Assembly: GCF_019793465.1 (NCBI RefSeq)
Contig: NZ_JAILYJ010000011.1
Coordinates: forward strand, 1-64,000
Origin: Rhizobium croatiense
GTDB taxonomy: Bacteria > Pseudomonadota > Alphaproteobacteria > Rhizobiales > Rhizobiaceae
DNA length: 64,000 bases
Direction: 5' to 3'
In this document: in pieces, positions 50,648-59,691 of the stretch
Numbering within the stretch: the stretch's first letter is position 1
Layout: each line of letters starts with the position of its first letter
The notes under the pieces: model-generated
Database searches by the model: none
Told to the model about the DNA's origin: nothing
What the model saw: only the letters and a program-made list of their open reading frames with translations
Program-made: the position numbers and the translations under genes

Positions 50648-52614
50648 GATGCCCGATCCGCGTCGAAACGGTAGAGCTTCCAGCCGAACCGATCCGTCAA
50701 TATCAGCGAGGCACGGGGCATCATGCGGGCTATGACGCTGTTGGCCACCGCTATTTTGTCTTCTCCGATGCGTTCGGCGAGGAAGGCGCTGCCGGCATCG
50801 GGCGGAACGATGAAGTAGCCTATATGATTGTCCCTGATGAAAGCATCGATATCCGAACCCGGTGCGGGCAGCACGTAGCGCGGCAACTGCCAGCCGCCAT
50901 CGCGGCCGTCGTTATAAGCCGTCGACAATAATGTATTGGCCGTATCGAAGGGTTGAAAAACGGTTCGCAGATCGTGATCTGCGATATAGCGGTACATAAA
51001 ATAGGCTTCGCGATGGCTCTCCATGTAGGCGTCGACGCTGATCATCCCCAGCACGACGTCGAGCTCTTTCGCCTTGACGGGATCGATGTCGGTGCCGCCC
51101 ATCCGGTGCCAGTGGGAAACCCAGAGTCCCCCGGCCAGCAAGCCGATGGCCACCGGGCTGGCGACCATAGATGCCGGCGAAGAGGCAATTTTCGCAAGGG
51201 GGGCGACCTGCGGCAGTACCCGTCGGTCGAGCCATTGATCCAGCCGTTCGCGAACCAACGAGGCGCCGATAAACCCGGTCGAAAAGAAGAGCAGATAGGC
51301 TGGCGTCGCCCACCTGATGTGATTGAACATAACGGTGTACCATATCACAAACATGGCAACGGTGATCGCTGCGAGGAATGCGATGCGCCGGAAAGCCACT
51401 GCCAGGCCGGCCAGTATCAAAGCGAGAGCGACGAAAGCATTCGGCTTACTATCGAGAAACCACTGGTAAAGAATATGGAGGAAATCGCGCCAGCCTTGCA
51501 GCGTTGCGAGGTTCGTCACGAAATGCCGGTTGGCGGGATCGAAAGCCCGGCCCAATTCGAGCATGTAATCCGCCATCCAAGCGTCGGTGAGGCCCGGATG
51601 ACCGAACATAAAGGGATAGATCGGATTGCCGAGGACGATCAGGTTTCTCGCATACCAGTAGCCCGCGACTGCGAGGAATGCCCAGAGGCATGACAGAAAG
51701 AGCGGCAGCGATACCCGTCCCTTGAGGAGCATCGGCAGCAATGCCAGCCCTATGAGGCCAACCATTTGCAGTTCGGTATATTTTCCGCCGACCGCTCCCC
51801 CCAACACGAGCGCACAATGGAAAAGCTCCGCCGGGCGCCGAGTTTCCAGATAACGCCACAGGAAAAGCACGGCTGCGACCGAGAAACACGACCGGGCCAG
51901 ATCCGTCATCGGTTCGCCGACGCTCCCTCTGAAGAAGGGGATGCTGAGGATCAGAGCGGCCACCAGGAAAAAACCGCATGCCCGCCAACGGCTGGCGCAA
52001 CTTGAAAGCAGAAACAGAAATGCGAAGAAAATCGCGATATTCATGACGGAGGCGCCGGTCCAGTGACCGCTGACCATCATGACGAGCGCAAACAGCAAAT
52101 TGAAGAAGAGCGGAATATTGCCGTAGAAGGGATGGTCGATCTGCGGCGACACAAAACCGGCGTGCTCGATGATACTGGTCGCTAGCGGAATGTGGAAAAC
52201 CCACACGTCGGCGATACCGGACGGAAATAGGGCCAGAACGCTCGAGACATAGCAGAGTATGATGCATGTGAAGGCCGCAAGCGCCGGCAACGGATTTCCG
52301 CTTTTCGTTTGAGCGGCAATTTTACGAAGCAGCGAACCCAGGTCGCGGAGAACGGCGACGAGATCGCGCCGCCGCCAGATCATCGAGATCACGACGACAG
52401 GAAGAACGATTTCCCATCGCAGCCCATGAAATGCGCCAAGGACGGTAGCCGCGCCGCCTGATATCGCCAGAGCCGGCAGAATACCGCTGAATAGGAAATC
52501 GGCGCCATCTCGAAAGGGTTGATCGCAATGTCGGTTGAGCCGGGTAACGATGCCTCGGTCGATCACGAGGCCCCATAAGACTATGGAAAGAACCGTGCAC
52601 CAGCCTAGGATCAT
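50644..52614 (-). CDS. Large multi-pass membrane protein, probable lipid-linked-sugar glycosyltransferase (GT39-like)
   Basis: A 656-residue integral membrane protein with roughly 11-13 hydrophobic helices and a C-terminal soluble part of about 130 residues. SIIEHAGFVSPQIDHPFYGN and SVGEPMTDLARSCFSV lie in periplasmic loops and match the acidic-loop layout of GT-C glycosyltransferases. The ATG at 52614 follows AAAGGG; a longer open frame upstream looks non-coding. It probably transfers a sugar from a polyprenyl-phosphate donor, which the GT2 enzyme encoded upstream could make. Confidence 0.75.
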   Translation of the reverse strand: MILGWCTVLSIVLWGLVIDRGIVTRLNRHCDQPFRDGADFLFSGILPALAISGGAATVLGAFHGLRWEIVLPVVVISMIWRRRDLVAVLRDLGSLLRKIAAQTKSGNPLPALAAFTCIILCYVSSVLALFPSGIADVWVFHIPLATSIIEHAGFVSPQIDHPFYGNIPLFFNLLFALVMMVSGHWTGASVMNIAIFFAFLFLLSSCASRWRACGFFLVAALILSIPFFRGSVGEPMTDLARSCFSVAAVLFLWRYLETRRPAELFHCALVLGGAVGGKYTELQMVGLIGLALLPMLLKGRVSLPLFLSCLWAFLAVAGYWYARNLIVLGNPIYPFMFGHPGLTDAWMADYMLELGRAFDPANRHFVTNLATLQGWRDFLHILYQWFLDSKPNAFVALALILAGLAVAFRRIAFLAAITVAMFVIWYTVMFNHIRWATPAYLLFFSTGFIGASLVRERLDQWLDRRVLPQVAPLAKIASSPASMVASPVAIGLLAGGLWVSHWHRMGGTDIDPVKAKELDVVLGMISVDAYMESHREAYFMYRYIADHDLRTVFQPFDTANTLLSTAYNDGRDGGWQLPRYVLPAPGSDIDAFIRDNHIGYFIVPPDAGSAFLAERIGEDKIAVANSVIARMMPRASLILTDRFGWKLYRFDADRAS

Positions 52615-52633
52615 GATCGCCCTTTCATGGCTC

Positions 52634-53872
52634 TTATCCCGCGAGAGGCGGCGCAGCTTTCTTGACCGGCAACATAACGCCGAGAGCTCGTACCATGAGG
52701 CCTGATATAAAGATCTGGAACGCCGTGATGATAAGCCAAAGCCCGAAGACGGCCCAGTTTGTTTCGATGCCGATCTCAGGCAGCACGTATCCGTTGCCGA
52801 CATAGGAATCGAACAGCGGAACCGCCAACAATGCGCCTGCCAGAACGGCGATAACCGATCCCCAGATCGTTGCATTGTAAGGCAGGAGCCGCTCGAAACG
52901 GGGCTGCACATGTCCCGAATAGTCGAAAATCACTCGACCGATCGCCGCCGAAACCAGCATTGATTGACCAAGGACGGCCATAGCCATGGCAAACAGCATG
53001 GCGTTGGACGAGAACCGCACACCGCCGATGGACATGGGGCCGGCAAGCAACGGCAGCATCATGATCAGGCCGAGGGCGAGAAGCAGGAGACCCGGCCAGA
53101 TGAGAAAGAAATCGAACCCATAGACGAACATGGCCTGCAGATTGCGCCAGCCGGCGCGCCACGGTTCCATCCAGCCGCGCCGCTTCATGTGGCTGAGGCG
53201 TCCTTCCGGATCCTTGAGGAAGTGGATCGGCACCTCGGTGGTGGGAAGCTCCATATGCACGGACTTCAGCACCATTTCCGAGGCGTATTCCCACCCTTGC
53301 GAACGAAGGTCCATGCGAAGCAGGGCATCGACGCTGATGCCCCGCATGCCGCAGTGGATGTCGGAAAAACGGCTGGCGAACATCCGATTGAGAATCCACG
53401 TCGTCAGTGGCGTTCCGAAATAGCGATGCAGCGGCGGCATTGCATTGGCTTCGATCGAGCCCTTGAACCGCGAGCCCATCACGAAGTCATAGCCTTTCCG
53501 GAAGGCTTCGATAAACGGCGCGATCTGACGAAAATCATAGGTGCAGTCCGCATCGCCCATGATGATGAACTTGCCGCGGACGAAGGGAATGGCATCGATG
53601 TAGGCCCGGCCCAGGCCGCGCTTCGGCGTCCGCAACACGCGCGCACCCCTCTCACGCGCGATTTCCGGCGTGCGATCGGTCGAACTGTCGACGATGAGGA
53701 TTTCCACCGCCGCACCGCTTGCCGCAATGCCCTGACGGCACCAATCGACGAAGGTTCCGATCGTCAATTCCTCGTTGAGCGAGGGAACGAGGATGGTTAC
53801 TTCCGGGTCGGCGACGTCGTCGTCTGGCGTCAGAAGCGTCAATTCCGGATCGTGGGTGTGGGAGAAATTCAT
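52634..53872 (-). CDS. GT2-family glycosyltransferase with C-terminal membrane anchors
   Basis: A 412-residue protein. The N-terminal GT-A domain has TILVPSLNEELTIGTFV (about 25-41), VDSSTDRT and the metal motif GDADCTYDF near 110. Four hydrophobic helices follow from about 240 on. The layout fits dolichyl/undecaprenyl-phosphate mannose-synthase-type (DPMS/GtrB) enzymes, which load a sugar onto a lipid carrier. The start at 53872 has only a weak ribosome site; the upstream extension looks random. Confidence 0.88.
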   Translation of the reverse strand: MNFSHTHDPELTLLTPDDDVADPEVTILVPSLNEELTIGTFVDWCRQGIAASGAAVEILIVDSSTDRTPEIARERGARVLRTPKRGLGRAYIDAIPFVRGKFIIMGDADCTYDFRQIAPFIEAFRKGYDFVMGSRFKGSIEANAMPPLHRYFGTPLTTWILNRMFASRFSDIHCGMRGISVDALLRMDLRSQGWEYASEMVLKSVHMELPTTEVPIHFLKDPEGRLSHMKRRGWMEPWRAGWRNLQAMFVYGFDFFLIWPGLLLLALGLIMMLPLLAGPMSIGGVRFSSNAMLFAMAMAVLGQSMLVSAAIGRVIFDYSGHVQPRFERLLPYNATIWGSVIAVLAGALLAVPLFDSYVGNGYVLPEIGIETNWAVFGLWLIITAFQIFISGLMVRALGVMLPVKKAAPPLAG

Positions 53873-53888
53873 GCGCGTGATACGGCTC

Positions 53889-54515
53889 TTAGGAAAGGCT
53901 GGGCGGGACGAGGCCGCAGGAAAAATCCAATATGGCGTGGCAGATCGCGAGATGGGCAATCTCCACGTAGCCATATTGATCGGAAGCAACGTAGAAATTC
54001 AGATCACCGAGCGCGCGCAATGGGTTGCCCGGCGCGAAGCCGCTCAACGTGATGACGGCGCCACCTTTTTCGCGGGCGGTGCGGACGGCCTTGGTAATGC
54101 TTTCCGATCGGCCTGAACTGCTAATCGCGATCAGCAGATCTCCTTCATTCGCATGCATTTCAATCTGCTTTGCGAAGACGTTCTCATAGCCGAGGTCGTT
54201 CGAGAGGCAGGTCAGCGTTGCGCCGTCGTTCATCGCCATGGCGCGAAGTCCGCCATTTTTGGAGTAGTCGGTCGCCATATGGCTGGCAATGGCGGCACTG
54301 CCGCCGTTGCCGATGAAGATGATCTTCCGGCCGGCGTCATGGGTGGCACGGGCGAGTTGCATGGCCTCGCTCACCGCAGTTGCATAATCCAGGCTTTCGT
54401 CAGCCGGTCGCGAGGCGGCGGCATTGACGAGAACGTGGCGGAGAAATGTGAAATAGCGATCGAGATCGCCGGCCGTGACGCCAAGCTCGGATGTTTTGCT
54501 CTGGTGATGCGACAT
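53889..54515 (-). CDS. gmhA: Phosphoheptose isomerase-like SIS protein (GmhA)
   Basis: A 208-residue SIS-domain protein: KIIFIGNGGSAAIASHMATD near 65 with the GNGGSA phosphate loop, NDLGYENVFAKQIEMHANEG, and LLIAISSSGRSESITKAV. These are typical of GmhA, which converts sedoheptulose 7-phosphate to D-glycero-D-manno-heptose 7-phosphate. It is first of the nine-gene operon, matching the first pathway step. The 248-base gap upstream (54516-54763) should hold the promoter; a TATCAT hexamer is present but I found no convincing -35 partner. Confidence 0.88.
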   Translation of the reverse strand: MSHHQSKTSELGVTAGDLDRYFTFLRHVLVNAAASRPADESLDYATAVSEAMQLARATHDAGRKIIFIGNGGSAAIASHMATDYSKNGGLRAMAMNDGATLTCLSNDLGYENVFAKQIEMHANEGDLLIAISSSGRSESITKAVRTAREKGGAVITLSGFAPGNPLRALGDLNFYVASDQYGYVEIAHLAICHAILDFSCGLVPPSLS

Positions 54516-54763
54516 GCCGGTACAGTCCCTACGCCTTGGAAATTGGGGCGTCCTTAAAGACTAAATGATACAAAGGCAAGTTGCTGGCGGCCCCTTTCGA
54601 GGGTTGTTAGCGAGTGTCACGGCTTTGCAACTCATGGTCTTCGTCGAGCATGCGGACCAAATTATCCGAAGACGGTTGGCCATCGTGGCTTGCCTTTCGC
54701 GCTCGTCCCTTTGGGGCATTCGATATGAACTGCGTGGCAGGCGCTTCCGGCAAGGCCCCGCGT

Positions 54764-55120
54764 TCAATTGCCGACTGCTGCGATAATGCCGATTTCCACG
54801 GAATATTGGGGCGCGGCAAGTCTTGCCTCGACGGTGGCGCGCGCCGGCGCATGGCCGGATGGCACCCAGTCGTCCCAGACGGCATTCATGTCTTCGAATG
54901 TCGACATGTCCGCAAGCCAGATCGTCGCGCCGAGGATTCGTGTCGGATTGCTGCCCACGCCGTCCAGGAGTCGAGTGATCCGTGTCAGGATATCGGTCGT
55001 CTGCTCTCGGATGGACGCGCCGGGCGCGTCGACTGCGACCTGGCCTGCGAGGAAGACGAAGCCGCCATAGGTCACGGCCTGGCTCATCCGTTTTCCGGTC
55101 TCGTAACGTTCGATCTGCAT
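54764..55120 (-). CDS. RidA-family protein (enamine/imine deaminase)
   Basis: A 118-residue YjgF/RidA protein: FVFLAGQVAVDAPGASIREQ, the ARATVEARLAAPQYSVEIGI end region carrying the conserved Arg, and a full-length fold. RidA proteins hydrolyse reactive enamines formed by PLP enzymes. Start at 55120 with GGAGG upstream. It is last in the operon with a polyamine-type ABC importer, next to a MocR regulator and a D-amino-acid-oxidase-like fragment. This fits catabolism of an amine or amino acid. Confidence 0.9.
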   Translation of the reverse strand: MQIERYETGKRMSQAVTYGGFVFLAGQVAVDAPGASIREQTTDILTRITRLLDGVGSNPTRILGATIWLADMSTFEDMNAVWDDWVPSGHAPARATVEARLAAPQYSVEIGIIAAVGN

Positions 55121-55134
55121 GTTCGCCTCCTTCA

Positions 55135-55956
55135 TCAATCCCCGTGCGCAATCTTTTGGCGTTCCGCACGTCGCTGCAGCCATTGGATCGTGGCGAGGAA
55201 CAGCGTCGAAAACAAGATGAGGAGCGTGGCGACAGCGGCGATCGTCGGGCTCAGCGTTTCACGCACGCCGCTCCACATCTGGCGCGGCAGCGTGCGTTCT
55301 TCGGAACCGGCGATGAAGAGTGCGATCACCACTTCGTCGAACGACGTCACGAAGGCGAAGAGCGCGCCGGACGCCACTCCCGGCGCGATGACCGGCAGCA
55401 TGATGCGCAACGTCGCTTCGACCGGAGCTGCGCCAAGACTGGATGCCGCCCGCATCAGATTGTGATCGAAGCTTGCGAGCGTGGCGGTCACGGTGATCAC
55501 TACGAAGGGGGCGCCGATTGCCGTATGCGCCAGCACCAGCCCGGTCAGGCTGTTGAGCAGCCCGACGGCCGCGAAGGCATAATAGATGCCGACCGCCGAA
55601 ACGATGACCGGCACGATCATCGGCGAAATCAGAATGGCGGTCAGCGTTGCCCGCGCCGGGCAGGAGGGCCGGCTGAGGCCGATCGCGGCAAGCGTGCCGA
55701 GAAAGGTCGACAGGACAGTGGCGCAGACGGCGACAATGATGCTGTTTTTCAGCGCCAGCTGCCAGACGTTGGAATCGAAGAATTCGCGATACCAGCGGAG
55801 CGACAGGCCGGGCATCGGATAGGTGAAGAACGGCTCGCCATTGAAGGAGAGCGGCACGATCGCCACGATCGGTGCGATCAGGAACAGGATCACGAGGCCG
55901 CCAGCCAGCCACAACAGGATCGAAAACAGCCGCGGGAAAGAAAGGAAATTTGTCAT
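55135..55956 (-). CDS. ABC transporter permease, PotC type 2
   Basis: A 273-residue inner-membrane permease: a first helix around ILLWLAGGLVILFLIAPIVA, EAA loop AASSLGAAPVEATLRIMLPV and about six helices in all. The ATG at 55956 shares one base with the stop of the PotB-type gene (TGATG). It is the second pore subunit of the importer at 55.1-59.5 kb. Confidence 0.9.
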   Translation of the reverse strand: MTNFLSFPRLFSILLWLAGGLVILFLIAPIVAIVPLSFNGEPFFTYPMPGLSLRWYREFFDSNVWQLALKNSIIVAVCATVLSTFLGTLAAIGLSRPSCPARATLTAILISPMIVPVIVSAVGIYYAFAAVGLLNSLTGLVLAHTAIGAPFVVITVTATLASFDHNLMRAASSLGAAPVEATLRIMLPVIAPGVASGALFAFVTSFDEVVIALFIAGSEERTLPRQMWSGVRETLSPTIAAVATLLILFSTLFLATIQWLQRRAERQKIAHGD

Positions 55957-57212
55957 CAGCCTATCCTCAGCCTGTCGATACCGACAATGCGATTGTAGAC
56001 GGCATAAAGGATCAGCACCGCCACCAGCAGGATCGTGCTCAAAGCCGCCGCCATGCCCCAATTGGTGACCTGATTGGAATAATATGCGATGAAATAGCTC
56101 ACCATCTGGTCCCCCGGCCCGCCGACCAGCGCCGGCGTGATGTAGTAGCCGAGCGCCAGGATGAAGACGAGCAGGCCGCCGGCACTCACACCCGGCATAC
56201 TCATCGGCAGGTAGATGCGAAAGAAGGCCGACATGGGCGGCGCGCCGAGCGACGAGGCGGCCCTCACGTAGACCGGCGGTATGCTCTTCATGACGCTGTA
56301 GATCGGCAGCACCATGAAGGGCAGCAGAATATGGGTCATGGCGATCAGGACGCCGATGCGATTGTAGATCAGGTCGAGGGGATGCGCGGGGTCGATCAGG
56401 CCCAGCCAGATGAGCGCCGAATTGATCACGCCACGCCCCTGCAGCAGCACGACCCAGGCGCTGGTGCGCACCAGAACCGAGGTCCAGAACGGCAGCAGCA
56501 CCAGGATCAGCAGCGTATTGGCAACGGCGCCTTTCGAGCGGGCGATCAGGGCGGCGAGGGGATAGCCGAGGAACAGGCAGATCACGGTCACCGACGCGCT
56601 GGCGACGAAGGTGCGGATCAGCACATCGACATGCACGGCATTCTCGGCCGAGACCCTGCCGATCGCGCCCGAGGCATCGTGCTCGAGATCAAGCGAGGCG
56701 AGCAGGTAGTAGTCGGTGAAGGGCGGTGAGGCATTCTTGATGATCGTCCAGTAATGCGGGCCCTCCCACTTGGGATCGATGGCGATGAAGGCGGCCTTGT
56801 AGGGCGGCTCGGCGTTGCGGATGGTACGCGCGGTTTTCAAGAGCATCGAGCGCATGCCCGTCTCGTAATAATTGAGACGTTTGGCCACCTCGGCGATCTG
56901 ATCGCGGGGCGATTGTTTCAGATCGGCGGCGAAGGCGGCAAATAGTGCTTCGTCCGGCGCGGACCCTCCATCCCAGGTGGAAAGCGCCGACATCGTATAG
57001 GGCAGGGCGGCGGAAGCCGCCCTGTTGTCGACGGCGCGCGTCAACAACAGGGCGATTGGGAGGACGAAGACGAGCAGCAGGAAGACCAGCAGAGGTGCGA
57101 TCAGCAGCAGGGCTCTCAGCTGCGCCTTGCTTTTCGCATTGCCGAGGCTATTCACCCGCGTGCGGGCGGCAATCACAGAGCCATCGCCTTCATTCATTGT
57201 CGCGATCACCAT
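55956..57212 (-). CDS. ABC transporter permease, PotB type, with large periplasmic insert
   Basis: A 418-residue permease, about 120 residues longer than PotB. After the first helix (LLLIAPLLVFLLLVFVLPIA, about 35-54) comes an extra soluble segment of about 140 residues (NRAASAALPYTMSALSTWDG onward), then the usual helices and EAA loop AASSLGAPPMSAFFRIYLPM. The insert lies on the periplasmic side and may contact the binding protein. The start could also be the ATG at 57197. Confidence 0.88.
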   Translation of the reverse strand: MVIATMNEGDGSVIAARTRVNSLGNAKSKAQLRALLLIAPLLVFLLLVFVLPIALLLTRAVDNRAASAALPYTMSALSTWDGGSAPDEALFAAFAADLKQSPRDQIAEVAKRLNYYETGMRSMLLKTARTIRNAEPPYKAAFIAIDPKWEGPHYWTIIKNASPPFTDYYLLASLDLEHDASGAIGRVSAENAVHVDVLIRTFVASASVTVICLFLGYPLAALIARSKGAVANTLLILVLLPFWTSVLVRTSAWVVLLQGRGVINSALIWLGLIDPAHPLDLIYNRIGVLIAMTHILLPFMVLPIYSVMKSIPPVYVRAASSLGAPPMSAFFRIYLPMSMPGVSAGGLLVFILALGYYITPALVGGPGDQMVSYFIAYYSNQVTNWGMAAALSTILLVAVLILYAVYNRIVGIDRLRIG

Positions 57213-57240
57213 CGCTCATGCCTTCCTGCGGTAGAGAAAG

Positions 57241-57273
57241 GGGCGGACGAAGCCGGGGGACACCCGTCCGCCC
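57241..57273 (-). terminator. Hairpin between binding protein and permease genes
   Basis: GGGCGGACG (57241-57249) and CGTCCGCCC (57265-57273) pair fully with a 15-base loop, eight bases downstream of the binding-protein stop. No T-run on the transcribed strand. Same position in the operon as the hairpins after the other binding-protein genes. Confidence 0.7.
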
Positions 57274-57280
57274 GAGGAGG

Positions 57281-58330
57281 TTACTGTGCGAGCCACTTGT
57301 TGAAGCGTTCGGTCAACTCCTCATCATGATCGGCCCAGAACTCGGAGGAGACGACAAATGCGTTCTTCGTATTGTCCGGCGCGGTCGGCAGATCGACGAG
57401 AATATCCGCCGGCACCTTCGCGATGGCCGCTTTCAGGGTCGGGCCATAGGAGATATATTTGGACTGCTGCGCCATCACGTCGGGATTGACGGTGAAGGCG
57501 ACGAATTTGTCCGCCAGTTCCTTGTTCTTCAAACCTTTCGGCTCGGCCCAGAGATTGAAGTCCATTCCCTGGCCGTCCCAGACGATCTTGAAGTTCTTGC
57601 CGCTGTTCTTGACGGCATCGTAGATGCGGCCGTTCCATGCGGTGGTCATCACGACTTCGCCGTCGGCGAGAAGCTGCGGCGGCTGCGCGCCTGCCGTCCA
57701 CCATACCTTCACATCCTTCTTGATCGTGTCGAGCTTCTTGAAGGCGCGGTCGACGCCCTCCGGCGTCCCGAGCACGTTATAGACCTCGGCGGGTTTGACG
57801 CCGTCGGCAATCAGGGCGAATTCCAAGGTAGTCTTCGGCGACTTGCGCAAGGCGCGCGGCCCGGGGAACTTGGTCGTATCGAACAGATCGGCCATCGTCG
57901 TCGGCCCGCCATTCGGGAATTTGGCGGCATCATAGGCATAGACGGTGCCGAAGACGATCGTCGCGACCGCGCAATCCATCGCCGCACCGTCGATGAAGGC
58001 GTCCTTGCCGCCGAGCTTCGAATAGTCGATCGTTTCCAGCCAGCCTTCGTCGCAGCCCTGCAGCGCATGGCTGGGTTCGACATCGACGACATCCCAGGTC
58101 ACCTGGCCGGTTTCGACCATGCCCTTCAGCTTGGCGGTCGAGCCGTCCCATTCATCCTGGAGGATCTTGGTGCCGGTCTCCTTGGCGAAGGGTTTGAAAA
58201 AGGCCTCCTCCTGGCTCTTCGTATAGGCGCCGCCCCAGGATGTGACGGTCAGCGTTTCCTCGGCAAATGCGGCTCCGGCGGTCGCAAGAGCGATGATGGA
58301 ACTGAGAAGCATGCAGTTTAAACGCATCAT
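57281..58330 (-). CDS. Polyamine-type ABC transporter binding protein (PotD-like) 2
   Basis: A 349-residue periplasmic protein with a signal peptide (LNCMLLSSIIALATAGAAFA). It has the opening LTVTSWGGAYTKSQEEAFFK and GQVTWDVVDVEPSHALQG, clearly related to the binding protein at 37.6 kb. It belongs to an operon with ATPase, two permeases and RidA. Ligand unknown; polyamines, opines and amino acid derivatives are transported by related systems. Confidence 0.9.
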   Translation of the reverse strand: MMRLNCMLLSSIIALATAGAAFAEETLTVTSWGGAYTKSQEEAFFKPFAKETGTKILQDEWDGSTAKLKGMVETGQVTWDVVDVEPSHALQGCDEGWLETIDYSKLGGKDAFIDGAAMDCAVATIVFGTVYAYDAAKFPNGGPTTMADLFDTTKFPGPRALRKSPKTTLEFALIADGVKPAEVYNVLGTPEGVDRAFKKLDTIKKDVKVWWTAGAQPPQLLADGEVVMTTAWNGRIYDAVKNSGKNFKIVWDGQGMDFNLWAEPKGLKNKELADKFVAFTVNPDVMAQQSKYISYGPTLKAAIAKVPADILVDLPTAPDNTKNAFVVSSEFWADHDEELTERFNKWLAQ

Positions 58331-58370
58331 GGTGGTTCCCCTTTTTTGCTGCGTTTACGAAAGAATGAGG

Positions 58371-59453
58371 TCAGGAGAGTGCGAGCGCCCGGCAATCCTC
58401 CGACGCCCAGCCGATGACGGCAGTGGAGCCTAGCGATTGAACCGGAATGTCCTGAGCCGCGGCGACTTTGATGAAGATGTCATCACAGCCGCAGGCCGAG
58501 ACGCGCAACCTGACATGGTCGCCGTGATAGATGATTTCCTTGAGCGTCGCGGTGAACCGATTGGGAATCTCGGTTGCGGGCGCCAGCTGAATCCGCTCGG
58601 GCCGCAAGACCAGCGTTGCCCGCGCGCCTTCCTTCAATCCCTCTCCGGCATGGCCGGTGATGATCGAACCATCGGGGGCGCGAATTCGGCAGACCGCATT
58701 TTCGATCGCGACGACTTCGCCCGATATCGCATTGTTTTCGCCGATGAAGGTTGCGACGAAGGGGTTTGCCGGCGTCTCGTAGAGCGCATGCGGCGGTGCG
58801 ATCTGCTGCAGGATGCCGTCATTGAACACGCCGACCCGATCCGACATGGTCAGAGCCTCGCTCTGGTCGTGGGTGACGTAGACGACGTTGACGCCGAGGC
58901 GGGCATGCAGGTGCTTGATCTCGAGCTGCATATGTTCGCGAAGCTGCTTGTCGAGCGCACCGAGCGGCTCGTCCATCAGCACGAGCTGCGGCTCGAAGAC
59001 CAGAGCCCGGGCGAGCGCGATGCGCTGCTGCTGTCCGCCGGAAAGCTGGTTGGGTCGCCGCGTTTCGAAGCTCGCCATGCGCACCATGTCGAGCGCGCGG
59101 CGCACCCGCTCGGTGATCTCCGCCTTGCCGAGCCGGCGCATTTTCAACGGGAAGGCGACGTTCTCGCCGACGGTCATATGCGGGAAGAGCGCGTAATTCT
59201 GGAAGACCACACCGATATTGCGGCGATGCGGCGGAACGCTGTCGATCCTGTTGTCGGCAAGGGTGATCGTCCCGTCGGTCGGCGCCTCGAAGCCGGCCAG
59301 CATCATCAGCGTCGTGGTCTTGCCGGATCCGGACGGACCGAGAAGGGTCAGAAATTCCCCTTTGGCGACGTCGAGGTCCAGGCCGCGCACGACATAGCTG
59401 ACGCCGTCGTAGGATTTACGCACGCCTTCGAAAGCAATGAAGCGCTCGCTCAT
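58371..59453 (-). CDS. ABC transporter ATP-binding protein, PotA type 2
   Basis: A 360-residue ATPase: Walker A GPSGSGKTT at 39-47, signature LSGGQQQR, Walker B LVLMDEPLGALD, then VTHDQSEALTMSDRV, and a C-terminal TOBE domain. It is first gene of the minus-strand operon, 60 bases downstream of a promoter with consensus TTGACA, beside the inverted repeat shared with the divergent MocR gene. Confidence 0.92.
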   Translation of the reverse strand: MSERFIAFEGVRKSYDGVSYVVRGLDLDVAKGEFLTLLGPSGSGKTTTLMMLAGFEAPTDGTITLADNRIDSVPPHRRNIGVVFQNYALFPHMTVGENVAFPLKMRRLGKAEITERVRRALDMVRMASFETRRPNQLSGGQQQRIALARALVFEPQLVLMDEPLGALDKQLREHMQLEIKHLHARLGVNVVYVTHDQSEALTMSDRVGVFNDGILQQIAPPHALYETPANPFVATFIGENNAISGEVVAIENAVCRIRAPDGSIITGHAGEGLKEGARATLVLRPERIQLAPATEIPNRFTATLKEIIYHGDHVRLRVSACGCDDIFIKVAAAQDIPVQSLGSTAVIGWASEDCRALALS

Positions 59454-59510
59454 GAATACCTCCTGTTTGCATCGGCGGGTCCCTACCTCTTTGTCTCGAT
59501 GCTGGGCTAT

Positions 59511-59538
59511 ATTGTCCCGGTCTACTTCGGCTTGTCAA
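59511..59538 (-). promoter_or_regulatory. Promoter of the second polyamine-type ABC operon
   Basis: On the minus strand, TTGACA (59533-59538) and GACAAT (59511-59516) are 16 bases apart, about 60 bases before the ATPase start. The inverted repeat at 59539-59562 touches the -35 box, a place suited to an activator. Confidence 0.6.
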
Positions 59539-59562
59539 GCCACACAAATAATTTTGTGTGGC
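59539..59562. promoter_or_regulatory. Inverted-repeat operator in the MocR/ABC divergent region
   Basis: Arms GCCACACAAA and TTTGTGTGGC are exactly complementary with a four-base AT spacer. It lies 130 bases before the MocR gene and directly upstream of the divergent transporter promoter. It is the likely binding site of the MocR-type regulator. Confidence 0.65.
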
Positions 59563-59691
59563 GGCAGCGGCAAGGTCTCGAAAACACTGGAAAAGCGTGC
59601 TATGTCGCAGGAAAGCAAGCTGAATCGTGGCGCCGCGGGGATTGGGCGCGCGTCCGGCTTATGGAATTCATACCGCTGTTACAGGAATTGT

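Noticed and set aside
59437..59691. N-terminal extension of the MocR regulator from the longer open frame
   Set aside because: It would translate through the operator and the divergent promoter; the ATG at 59692 begins right before the winged-helix domain.
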